Below are positions 1-6,774 of a stretch of DNA of 9,380 bases, one piece after another. Each line of letters begins with the position of its first letter. The first letter of the stretch is position 1. The notes under the pieces are model-generated. The model saw only the letters and a list, made by a program, of their open reading frames with translations, was not told the DNA's origin and ran no database searches. The position numbers were made by a program, and so were the translations under genes. The stretch spans positions 1 to 9,380 of the forward strand of contig DJKK01000131.1 of assembly GCA_002434595.1 (NCBI GenBank). Reading direction: 5' to 3'. The DNA comes from Alphaproteobacteria bacterium UBA6544. Its GTDB lineage: Bacteria > Pseudomonadota > Alphaproteobacteria > UBA8366.

Positions 1-665
1 AACAAGGCCGCGCGCGCAATATCGGCGGGCTCGCCGAGGCGTTTCAGCGCCGCCTTTTTCGCCCAGATCGCAGCGATCTCATCATCGTCGAAGGCGGCCT
101 TTGTCATGCCGGTGCGGATTGCGCCCGGTTCGATATAATTCGCAGTGATTCCGAACTTGCCGAGGTCAAGCGCCAACGCCCGCGTCATGCCGGCGACACC
201 GGCCTTCGAGGCACTATAGGCAGCCAGGCCGTAGTCTGTCATACGCGCCATGACCGAAGCTGTATTGATGATCCGACCAGCAGGTGAGTCCTTGAGGTGC
301 GGCACCGCCGCTGTCGCCAACCGGAACTGCGCTGTCAGATTAACCGACAGCGTCAAGTTCCATTCTTCTTCGGTCTGTTCGCCAACGAGCGCGCGGCGTG
401 AAACGCCAGCATTGTTGAAAAGGATATCCAGCCGTCCGAACGCTTCGACAGCCGCACCAACGATGCGGCCCGGCGCATCCGCGTCGGTGATGTCGGTTTC
501 GAACACAGAAACACAGGTTGATCCGGCATGCGCGTTACCAAGACCGGTATCCGGCAAGTCGACGGCGAGGACACGTGCGCCCTCTGACGTGAACAATTGT
601 GCCGACGCGCGACCGATGCCGGACGCCGCCCCAGTGACTATTGCCGCCCGGCCCTCGAGACGCAT
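1..665 (-). CDS. SDR-family NAD(P)-dependent oxidoreductase (3' end cut by window edge)
   Basis: Reading the minus strand from the ATG at 665 gives an uninterrupted frame of 221 codons to the window edge; family members are about 250 aa, so only ~30 C-terminal residues are missing. It is a classical short-chain dehydrogenase/reductase: cofactor motif TGAASGIG at residues 11-18, an Asp at the end of strand beta-2 (D36, which usually means NAD(H) rather than NADP(H)), NNAG at 84-87, Asn109, and the catalytic Ser137, Tyr150 and Lys154 (YSASK). The PG segment after beta-6 is present near 180. It presumably oxidises an alcohol or reduces a ketone in the cytoplasm; substrate cannot be read from sequence. 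Its start lies 4 nt after the dioxygenase stop, with a GGAGG about 12 nt upstream inside that gene, so the two are very likely co-transcribed and may act in succession. Family call is sure, function is not. Confidence 0.93.
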   Translation of the reverse strand, partial: MRLEGRAAIVTGAASGIGRASAQLFTSEGARVLAVDLPDTGLGNAHAGSTCVSVFETDITDADAPGRIVGAAVEAFGRLDILFNNAGVSRRALVGEQTEEEWNLTLSVNLTAQFRLATAAVPHLKDSPAGRIINTASVMARMTDYGLAAYSASKAGVAGMTRALALDLGKFGITANYIEPGAIRTGMTKAAFDDDEIAAIWAKKAALKRLGEPADIARAAL

Positions 666-669
666 GGCG

Positions 670-1752
670 TTAGACCGCCTCCAGCGGTGCGTTCAAGACC
701 TGCCCCGGCGTACGGATTCCGCCGCGGCCCGGATCGCCGGGCACGAGTGAGGCGTAGCGGGCCGCAAAGTAATCCGGCAACGGTCGCGCGCCCTCGGGGC
801 TGAGCCAGAGTCGAAGCAAATGACGCTTACACTTTGGTTCCGGCCAATCTTCGTATGCCGTCCGGTCATGCAGAATCTGGTGGTTGTGCAAGACCTGGAT
901 ATCGCCAGGTCGGAATTGCATATCGAGACGTAACTCGGCATCATTCGCCAACGCATCGAACAGGTCGAGCGCCTCAAGTGTTTGCGCCGATAATTTTGGT
1001 ACACCGTCGAAACGCTCCGCCGACTGAATGTAGCGCCGGATGTAATAGCCCGAGAGCTTGCCTTCGTGCCAGTTGAGCGGTGGCATATCGAAGTAACCTT
1101 TGTAGCCTTCCGGCACCTCGCCACGGCGGTCGACGGCAAGCGGCCGGAAGAGTTCCGCCGCCAAATCAGGATTCCGTTTAAGCATCTCATTAAAAATAGT
1201 TGTTGACGAAACGATGCTCGACAGGCCACCCGACTTCGCCGGCTTCAAGCAGAGTAGAGCGACGAAGTCACAGCCGTCCGTGTGAAAATTCTGACGGACA
1301 GTTGTCTGATAGATGCGGACGTTCGTATCCTCGTGATCGTATCCGAGGTCCTTCACATGCCCGAGGACATGTCCCTTCGCGTTCTGCGGGACTGGGTAGC
1401 CGAGATGTGCGCCGAGGCCGTAATACACCATTGCCGCTTCCTCGGTCGTGTACTGATCGACCGGAATGCCGCGCAATAGCACAAAGCCGCGACCCTCGAG
1501 CAACTCACGCCGAACTTCGTCCAAAACCGGCTCTAATCGCGGCAGCGGAAAATTCGCACGGTTAATATTGATGACTTCAAGGCCTTTCGCCTGGATGCTT
1601 CGCATCGCGGAATCGAGCTCCGTCAACTCCGCATCCGAAAACGGTCGCAGCCAGTTCGTTTCCTTCAGCATCTCGCTGCCATACCAGGCCGCCGGCCCCT
1701 TGATCGGGCCCGTCGGCATCGGCATTTCGCGCGATTCTAAGACAGCGGACAT
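670..1752 (-). CDS. TauD/TfdA-family Fe(II)/2-oxoglutarate-type dioxygenase (360 aa)
   Basis: A 360-residue protein of the TauD/TfdA clavaminate-synthase-like fold. Seen directly: the metal-binding HxD as FHTD at residues 156-159 (H157, D159), the distal His in the motif ILHDR (H295), and the 2-oxoglutarate-side Arg region KRHLLRLWL (R310/R314). The ~95-residue N-terminal part before the LRGIP strand is longer than in taurine dioxygenase and resembles the long TauD-like proteins common in marine bacteria and fungi. The family couples 2-oxoglutarate decarboxylation to hydroxylation or cleavage of a small substrate in the cytoplasm; the substrate here is unknown. The start ATG at 1752 has a strong ribosome site (AAAGGAGT, about 7 nt upstream). 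The SDR gene follows after 4 nt. It diverges from the ilvA remnant across a 136-nt gap that probably held promoters for both directions, though no clear -35/-10 pair was seen. Confidence 0.93.
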   Translation of the reverse strand: MSAVLESREMPMPTGPIKGPAAWYGSEMLKETNWLRPFSDAELTELDSAMRSIQAKGLEVININRANFPLPRLEPVLDEVRRELLEGRGFVLLRGIPVDQYTTEEAAMVYYGLGAHLGYPVPQNAKGHVLGHVKDLGYDHEDTNVRIYQTTVRQNFHTDGCDFVALLCLKPAKSGGLSSIVSSTTIFNEMLKRNPDLAAELFRPLAVDRRGEVPEGYKGYFDMPPLNWHEGKLSGYYIRRYIQSAERFDGVPKLSAQTLEALDLFDALANDAELRLDMQFRPGDIQVLHNHQILHDRTAYEDWPEPKCKRHLLRLWLSPEGARPLPDYFAARYASLVPGDPGRGGIRTPGQVLNAPLEAV

Positions 1753-1888
1753 CGCAACACTCCTTTACGGAAAGTATAGTCCGAAATGGCGAAAGCGACA
1801 CGTTGCCTGTGTCCAGCCGTCGCATTGTGTCGGTCGCAGAGTTACGTTAAGTCAGCGGCCTCGATTTAGTCGCAGAGATTTTCCAAGG

Positions 1889-2184
1889 ATGCGGCAAAAA
1901 TATCTTAACAAGATCATCGATGCGCGGGTCTATGACGTCGCGACGGAGACACCGCTCGACCGTGCGCCTTGACGAATTTCCTCACGCATATGTGCGAGCC
2001 GTGGACCAACAGTCTTTTTTACTATCGCAACCATGGCTCGGCCTATGGACGCGTGCTTTGCGGCATAAAGGTGCCGAAGGGAGATGCGAAAACATTCCAG
2101 TCATTCCTCGACACACTAGGTTATGCAAGCTTCCGCGAGACCGACAATCCCGCGTACCGGACTTTCCTCAACGGTGCCTCGTGA
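1889..2184 (+). pseudogene. ilvA: Internally deleted threonine dehydratase (ilvA) remnant: N- and C-terminal ends only
   Basis: Two pieces of biosynthetic threonine ammonia-lyase are joined directly. From the ATG at 1889, 27 codons read MRQKYLNKII then DARVYDVATETPL, the typical IlvA N-terminus (ARVYDVA.ETPL), and stop at TGA 1970-1972. From about 1969 in the next frame, 71 codons read LTNFLTHM, SLFYYRNHG, YGRVLCGI, FLDTLGY and ETDNPAYRTFL, which is the end of the C-terminal ACT-like regulatory domain, ending at TGA 2182-2184. Full-length IlvA is about 500 aa, so roughly 400 codons are missing, including the PLP lysine and the whole catalytic domain. The junction lies at about 1966-1971 and changes frame. 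The enzyme cannot be active. A TTG at 1969-1971 overlaps the first stop (TTGA), so re-initiation on the ACT-like piece is conceivable but unproven. The gene end still overlaps the phosphatase start, the layout of an old operon. Confidence 0.88.
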
Positions 2185-2741
2185 GGCCGTTCGCCAGAAT
2201 CCTCCTATTCATTTTACTCAGTTTCCCGGCACACGCCGACGAGGCCGCCTGGTGGGCGCTTGAGACACCCGGAACCTTTGCCCTGATGCGCCACGCGCTG
2301 GCACCCGGAACAGGTGACCCAACCGAAGTGCGCATCGGCGACTGCACAACACAGCGCAATCTGAACGCGGCGGGACGAGATCAAGCGCGGCGGATCGGCC
2401 GAGCGTTCCGGGAGCGCGGCATTGCCTTCGAGGCTGTCTATACCAGTCAATGGTGCCGCTGCCGCGAGACCGCGAAATTGCTCGACCTGGGCACGCCGGC
2501 GGACCTGCCTTCCCTGAACTCGTTCTTCGAGAACTGGCAGGAATCGAAAACCCGCACTGCATCGTCGAAGGAATTCCTTTCCGAAAACGCGCCGAAAAAC
2601 CGTCTGATTCTGGTAACCCACCAGGTCAATATCAGTGCGTTGACAGGCCAGTTCACGCGATCCGGCGAGGTCCTGGTGGTGCGTCAATCATCGGACGGCA
2701 CACTTCGGACACTCGGATCTATACACCTCGCGCCTGAGTGA
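2181..2741 (+). CDS. Exported histidine phosphatase family protein
   Basis: The 186-residue reading from GTG 2181 begins with a clear signal peptide (MRPFAR, hydrophobic ILLFILLSF, likely cleavage after AHA at residue 19), which decides this start over the ATG at 1920 that lies in an out-of-frame stretch of the ilvA remnant. The phosphatase core follows: LMRHA at 36-39 with the phospho-accepting H38 and R37, a second Arg cluster in TSQWCRCRETA (R93/R95), and the second catalytic His in VTHQVN (H147). The usual RHG is RHA here, as in other members of this exported subgroup. It should hydrolyse a phosphomonoester in the periplasm; substrate unknown. The GTG overlaps the upstream stop (GTGA at 2181-2184), so translation was probably coupled to ilvA; with ilvA broken, its expression may now depend on re-initiation or on its own weak start. 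The frame itself is intact. Confidence 0.9.
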   Translation: MRPFARILLFILLSFPAHADEAAWWALETPGTFALMRHALAPGTGDPTEVRIGDCTTQRNLNAAGRDQARRIGRAFRERGIAFEAVYTSQWCRCRETAKLLDLGTPADLPSLNSFFENWQESKTRTASSKEFLSENAPKNRLILVTHQVNISALTGQFTRSGEVLVVRQSSDGTLRTLGSIHLAPE

Positions 2742-2807
2742 TCGGCACAGCTGGATCCACCGTCTCTCCCGTTGGAAAATAGCAGAGAATGCGCGAAGGA
2801 GACCCCA

Positions 2808-3212
2808 ATGACCGTCCCGCCGATCAAGAACGCCGCCGAACATACCGCGGGCCTGCAGGACGGGCGAACCGTTTATATAAACGGCGCGCTTGCCGGGACG
2901 TCACCGAACACAGCGCTTTCCGCAATTCCATCGAGACGGCGGCAAGTCTGTATGACTTTCAAGCCGATCCGGCCCACACGGAGGCGATGACCTTCGAATC
3001 GCCAACCCGCGGCCGAGCGGATCAATCTTATGAAGCTCGTCTGGGATGCCATTGGCTCCGAATTTGGCGGCCGGCATACCCAGTACGAAATGTTCTACGC
3101 CGGCGTTCAGTTCGTGACGCGGGGCCATAGTTTACGCACCTACGACTGGGACAAGTCGGCGGCGCTGATCTCGACGATCACCGACCGCTACGATCTCACA
3201 AACGGTTCTTGA
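2808..3212 (+). pseudogene. Internally deleted, frameshifted HpaB-type flavin-dependent aromatic hydroxylase remnant
   Basis: After a good ribosome site (AAGGAG at 2796-2801) the ATG at 2808 starts MTVPPIKN and LQDGRTVYINGAL, the N-terminus of the 4-hydroxyphenylacetate 3-monooxygenase oxygenase family (HpaB and relatives). At about 2895-2897 one base is missing; the homology continues in the next frame as DVTEHSAFRNSIETAASLYD and MTFESPT. At about 3008-3018 it jumps to the family's far C-terminus in a third register: AERINLMKLVWDAIGSEF, GGRHTQYEMFYAG and RGHSLRTYDWD, ending at TGA 3210-3212. Family members are about 480-520 aa, so some 350-380 central codons, including the flavin site, are gone. 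Intact relatives use reduced FAD from a partner reductase to ortho-hydroxylate phenols. The remnant sits 55 nt before the flavoprotein operon and was probably once its first gene; this is inference from spacing and direction. Confidence 0.87.
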
Positions 3213-3267
3213 CGACGGTCGGACGGGAGCAATGTCGCTTTCAGGGTGTGGGCGGAGGGAAAGTCAC

Positions 3268-5226
3268 ATGACGATCGAGACCGAGTGGCGGAATTACGAC
3301 GTTGTCGTCGTCGGCTCCGGTGGGGCCGGCAGTATGGCGGCACGCGCTGCGGCGGAAGAAGGTTCACGCGTGCTGGTCGTCTCCAAGGACCCGATCGGCT
3401 GTTCCGATACCAAGATCTCCGAAGGCAATGCGACAGTGCGCCAGGTCGCTGCCGATGACGACAGCGAGGAGGCCCTTTCCGAGAACCTGTGCATGGCGGG
3501 TGGCAACCTGCCGGTAAAGGACATCACCGACGCTTTCGCGAAGGACAGCAAAACCGCGTTCGATCGATTCCGCGCGCAGGGCCTGCGACCGGCCATCGAC
3601 CATAAGCGGAACAACCCCAAAGCGACACCGATGGCGTTCGGCGGGCACAACCGACGACGCTCCGTCGGGCTGCCAAACCATGGGATCGCCTTTGGACATG
3701 CGAATTGGAATGCGGTCGTGCAGGGCAATGGCGTCGATTACCTCGAAGACGCCTGGTTCCTCGATGTGGTCACGGACACCTTTGATGGGGATCGCGCGCG
3801 GATCGTCGGCGGGCTTATCTATGACGCCTCCGGCGGCAAGTTGATTGCGGTCCGCGCACCTGCGGTTATCATCGCGGCCGGTGGCCTGTCTACCCTCTTT
3901 TTCCCCAAGACCGACACGATGCGGGGCAATACCGGCGACAGCTATGCCATAGCGGCGCGCGCGGGTGCCGAACTCGTCGATATGGAACAGTGCCAATTCC
4001 TGCCGTTCTGCATCGCCTCGCCGCCGTCCTACGAAGGACTGCTCGTCGGCGAGCCGGCCAGCGCCAGTTTCCTCGGCGTGCTGCGTGACAAGAATGGCAA
4101 GGTTATTCTCGACAGCGTATACCAGAGAACCCGCGCCGAATGTTCGGCCGCCATCATGCGGGCCGTCGCCGACGGCCGCGGAAGCCCCAATGGCGGCGCC
4201 TATCTCGACATGACCGGCAACAAGGTGCTGCCGCGCTCCGGCCCCTATTTTATGCGCTACCTGGAGACCTGCCTGCCGGGCGCCTACGTCAACGCACGCC
4301 AGGCCTTCAGCAAGCCAGTCGCGAAATGCGAGGAGCCCTGGGAGGTGCGCCCGAGCGCCCACTACCACATGGGCGGCCTGCGAGTGGATGCGGTTGGCGC
4401 CTCGGTCAAGGGTGAGGGTGCGGGCGCCCGCAACCTCGGGATCGACGGCCTGTTCGCTGCCGGCCAGGCCATGGGCGGCCTCTTCGGCGCAAACCGCCTC
4501 GGCTCGACATCACTGACGGAAGTGTCTGTCTTCGGTTCCCGCGCCGGCCACGCCGCGTCACAACATGCCCACGCCTTCAAAGGCACGATCGAAGACAACG
4601 CCTTCGCCCCGGTGATCGCTGCGACGGTGGGGCGCTTCGGTCAGGCCGGGACGGTCGCCGCGGCCACTTTGAAGCAGAAATTGCAGAAAGAGGCATGGGA
4701 CACCATCGGTCCCGCTCGCACCGGCGACGGCATCGCCGCCATTGGCCCGATCATCGACGCGCTGACGGCGCGGCTTGATGACGTCGCGATCCCGGCATAC
4801 GCGACCTGGAACCAGTCCTTCATCGAGTTCGAGGAGTTGCGCAACCTGCTGGAGACCGCGCGCGCGGTCGCCGCCGCCGCCGGGGAGAGGGATGCCAGTC
4901 TCGGCGGGCATGTGCGCCTCGACAGGGGAGATATTTCCATCTTCGCCGAACCCTATTCGACCGTCGTACACCGTGGGGTCGACGGGAGCTACGCCGTGCG
5001 ACGGGTCGCCCGGCCGAAAACACCGCTCAAGCAATTGCTTGCCTATAAGGCGGAAGAAAGTTGGCGGCAGTTTCAGTCGAAATGGTTCCGCTTCCTGCCG
5101 GATGCGGTCAAAGACCGCAAACTGGAGACGCGATATCAGGCGATAATGGGCACGCCGTCCGGCGCGGCTCGGGAAGTCGAGCCCGGCTCAGACGACGCGG
5201 CGGTGGCGGAGAAAAGAGCCGCATGA
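3268..5226 (+). CDS. FAD-dependent flavoprotein subunit, succinate dehydrogenase/fumarate reductase superfamily
   Basis: A 652-residue protein starting at ATG 3268, chosen over the in-frame ATG at 3232 because GGAGGG lies 8 nt upstream and the usual N-terminal strand begins soon after. The FAD-binding motif GSGGAG is at residues 16-21; the FAD_binding_2 domain runs to about 440 with HYHMGG at 365-370 and GANRLGST from 407 (R410), followed by the helical fumarate-reductase C-terminal domain. Compared with E. coli FrdA, the His that covalently binds FAD is Asp47 (SDT instead of SHT), the QFHPT active-site His is Leu245 (QFLPF), and the EGxRGEGG segment with its Arg is not recognisable. The His and Arg at 365 and 410 are kept. 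FAD should therefore be non-covalent and the substrate is probably not fumarate or succinate. The last ~90 residues (KQLLAYKAEESW, FRFLPDAVKDRK) extend beyond the common core. The stop overlaps the next start (ATGA), as expected for two subunits. Confidence 0.9.
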   Translation: MTIETEWRNYDVVVVGSGGAGSMAARAAAEEGSRVLVVSKDPIGCSDTKISEGNATVRQVAADDDSEEALSENLCMAGGNLPVKDITDAFAKDSKTAFDRFRAQGLRPAIDHKRNNPKATPMAFGGHNRRRSVGLPNHGIAFGHANWNAVVQGNGVDYLEDAWFLDVVTDTFDGDRARIVGGLIYDASGGKLIAVRAPAVIIAAGGLSTLFFPKTDTMRGNTGDSYAIAARAGAELVDMEQCQFLPFCIASPPSYEGLLVGEPASASFLGVLRDKNGKVILDSVYQRTRAECSAAIMRAVADGRGSPNGGAYLDMTGNKVLPRSGPYFMRYLETCLPGAYVNARQAFSKPVAKCEEPWEVRPSAHYHMGGLRVDAVGASVKGEGAGARNLGIDGLFAAGQAMGGLFGANRLGSTSLTEVSVFGSRAGHAASQHAHAFKGTIEDNAFAPVIAATVGRFGQAGTVAAATLKQKLQKEAWDTIGPARTGDGIAAIGPIIDALTARLDDVAIPAYATWNQSFIEFEELRNLLETARAVAAAAGERDASLGGHVRLDRGDISIFAEPYSTVVHRGVDGSYAVRRVARPKTPLKQLLAYKAEESWRQFQSKWFRFLPDAVKDRKLETRYQAIMGTPSGAAREVEPGSDDAAVAEKRAA

Positions 5227-5912
5227 AGGTCGAGATCGAACTGAACCGCGACGGCGAGAGCAACGTCATCGAGTACGACTACGCGCGCCGCGCGGCGGAC
5301 GAGAAACCGATGATCCTCGATGTGCTGCTGCAGGCGCAGGCAACAGACATTCCGGACCTCGCCTTCCGTTACGGTTGCCGGGCGCGGAATTGCGGTGTCT
5401 GCACCGTTGACGTGAACGGCCGACCGCGCCTTGCTTGCCGCGCCCGCATCAAGGAAGGCGACCGGGTGAGCCCGGTAAAAACATTGCCGCCGCTGGCCGA
5501 CCTCGTGGTGCGCCGTGACGGGGTCGCCCGCCAGATGCGCGGCCGCCTCACCAGCGTGGCGCAGGGCAACAACCTCAATCAGGATGCGCCGGACGATTAC
5601 CACGCGCTGACCGCTTGCGTTGAATGCTATGCGTGCTTACAGAATTGCCCGATGCACGCCCGCAACTTCACGGACGGCGCAAACCCGAACCCCTCGGAGG
5701 GCTATCAATGGGGCAACCCGTTCTCCCTCCTGAAGCTGCAGATGCTGCGCCTCGACCCGCTCAGCAGCGACGCTGGCCGGGACCAGGCGCTGGCCCACGC
5801 CGAAGACCTCGGGCTTGACGCCTGCCGCGACTGCAAGGGCTGCAAATGCGGCGTCGGCATCGACCTGATGGGGAAAGTCGTCCGCCCGCTATTGGAGGCG
5901 GCGGGGGAGTAG
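5223..5912 (+). CDS. Iron-sulfur subunit, SdhB/FrdB-like (2Fe-2S plus C-terminal cluster domain)
   Basis: A 229-residue electron-transfer protein. The N-terminal domain carries a [2Fe-2S] pattern C52-x4-C57-x2-C60-x11-C72 (YGCRARNCGVC, then RLAC), as in SdhB/FrdB. The C-terminal helical ferredoxin domain has a first group C132-x2-C135-x2-C138-x3-C142-P (CVECYACLQNCP) and a second group C201-x2-C204-x2-C207-x1-C209-G (CRDCKGCKCG). The second group normally ends C-x3-C-P, so it is two residues short and lacks the Pro; that may change the cluster type. Its ATG overlaps the flavoprotein stop (ATGA), so the two are surely translated together and should form one enzyme passing electrons between the FAD and an external carrier. 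No SdhC/SdhD-like membrane anchor follows, so the complex is probably soluble. The known relatives with this makeup include TfrAB-type and other soluble fumarate-reductase-like pairs, but none can be assigned. Confidence 0.9.
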   Translation: MKVEIELNRDGESNVIEYDYARRAADEKPMILDVLLQAQATDIPDLAFRYGCRARNCGVCTVDVNGRPRLACRARIKEGDRVSPVKTLPPLADLVVRRDGVARQMRGRLTSVAQGNNLNQDAPDDYHALTACVECYACLQNCPMHARNFTDGANPNPSEGYQWGNPFSLLKLQMLRLDPLSSDAGRDQALAHAEDLGLDACRDCKGCKCGVGIDLMGKVVRPLLEAAGE

Positions 5913-5913
5913 C

Positions 5914-6774
5914 ATGCCCCTCGCCACACGTCCCCTCACTCCCGCGTTCGGCCTTGAGATCCTGGACATCAATCTGCGCACGCCGACGGACGCGATGACC
6001 GCCGAGATCGATGCGTTGTGGGTCGAACACCCGGTCCTCCTCATCCGCAACCAACTGCTGGACGAAGCGGAGCAGATCGCGTTCTCGAAGCGCCTCGGCG
6101 AAATCAACATTCACGTGCGAACGGACATCCGCTCGCGCAGCCATCCGGAAGTCGTGCTGGTCTCCAACCTCCGTCTTGAGAACGGCGACAATATCGGTGC
6201 CCTCGCGAGCGGCGAGGCGAAGTGGCATACGGACAGCTGCTATAAGCCGAAGCCGGATACCGGCTCCTTGCTCTATGCCCTCGAAGTGCCGGAGGGTGAG
6301 GGTAAGACCGCCTGGGCGCATTTGCAGTTGGCCTATGAAGCCCTGCCCGAAGCTACAAAAACAAGGCTCGAAGGACGGCACGGAGAATACGCCTACAACA
6401 TCTTCGATGTCGACATCACGCAGGACGAGGACGTGAAGGATATCCGCACCAAGACGCCGGACGTAACGCACCCGCTGGTCCTGACGCAACCGGGCAGTGG
6501 CCGGAAAGGGCTCTATCTCGATCCCTTGCAGACTTACGGTATCAAAGATATGGCGCCGTCTGAAAGCCTGCCCCTTCTCGACGAACTGACCGCGCACATC
6601 ACGCAACCGGAATTCGTATTCGAACATACATGGCGCCGCGGCGACATTGTGTTGTGGGATAACTGCCGCGTCTTGCACCGCCGCGAACCCTTCGACCCGA
6701 TGGTGCCCCGCCTTATGAAACGGACAACGATATTCCTCCCGCCGGAGCGTTATCCGGTGCCTTTTCAGGCTTAG
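5914..6774 (+). CDS. TauD/TfdA-family 2-oxoglutarate-dependent dioxygenase (286 aa)
   Basis: A 286-residue protein, the usual length for taurine dioxygenase relatives. The metal site is visible as WHTD (H105, D107) and a distal His in VLHRREPFD (H255); the 2-oxoglutarate Arg is probably R266 in PRLMKRTTI, with R270 at the place where TauD uses an Arg to bind the taurine sulfonate, so an acidic substrate is plausible. It follows the iron-sulfur gene by one nucleotide, with a GGGGGAG ribosome site inside the end of that gene, so it is the third gene of the operon. It is only distantly similar to the 360-aa dioxygenase at 670-1752: different length, and no shared N-terminal extension. The substrate cannot be told; taurine, alpha-keto acid-linked herbicide-like ethers and sulfate esters are all family precedents. 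The stop overlaps the convergent racemase stop. Confidence 0.92.
   Translation: MPLATRPLTPAFGLEILDINLRTPTDAMTAEIDALWVEHPVLLIRNQLLDEAEQIAFSKRLGEINIHVRTDIRSRSHPEVVLVSNLRLENGDNIGALASGEAKWHTDSCYKPKPDTGSLLYALEVPEGEGKTAWAHLQLAYEALPEATKTRLEGRHGEYAYNIFDVDITQDEDVKDIRTKTPDVTHPLVLTQPGSGRKGLYLDPLQTYGIKDMAPSESLPLLDELTAHITQPEFVFEHTWRRGDIVLWDNCRVLHRREPFDPMVPRLMKRTTIFLPPERYPVPFQA

Noticed and set aside
250..750. 166-codon open frame on the plus strand
   Set aside because: It is antisense to the SDR gene, whose motifs are complete on the minus strand, and runs on into the dioxygenase gene; composition is Arg/Ser/Pro-rich as in GC-rich shadow frames.
1920..2180. N-terminal extension of the histidine phosphatase to ATG 1920
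   Set aside because: The stretch is the ilvA remnant read out of frame; the signal peptide at GTG 2181 marks the real N-terminus.
3232..3267. Earlier in-frame start of the flavoprotein at 3232
   Set aside because: It adds 12 residues without family support and lacks a ribosome site, while 3268 has GGAGGG at good distance.
3364..4368. 334-codon open frame on the minus strand
   Set aside because: Antisense to the well-supported flavoprotein; His/Gly/Arg-rich with no family motif.
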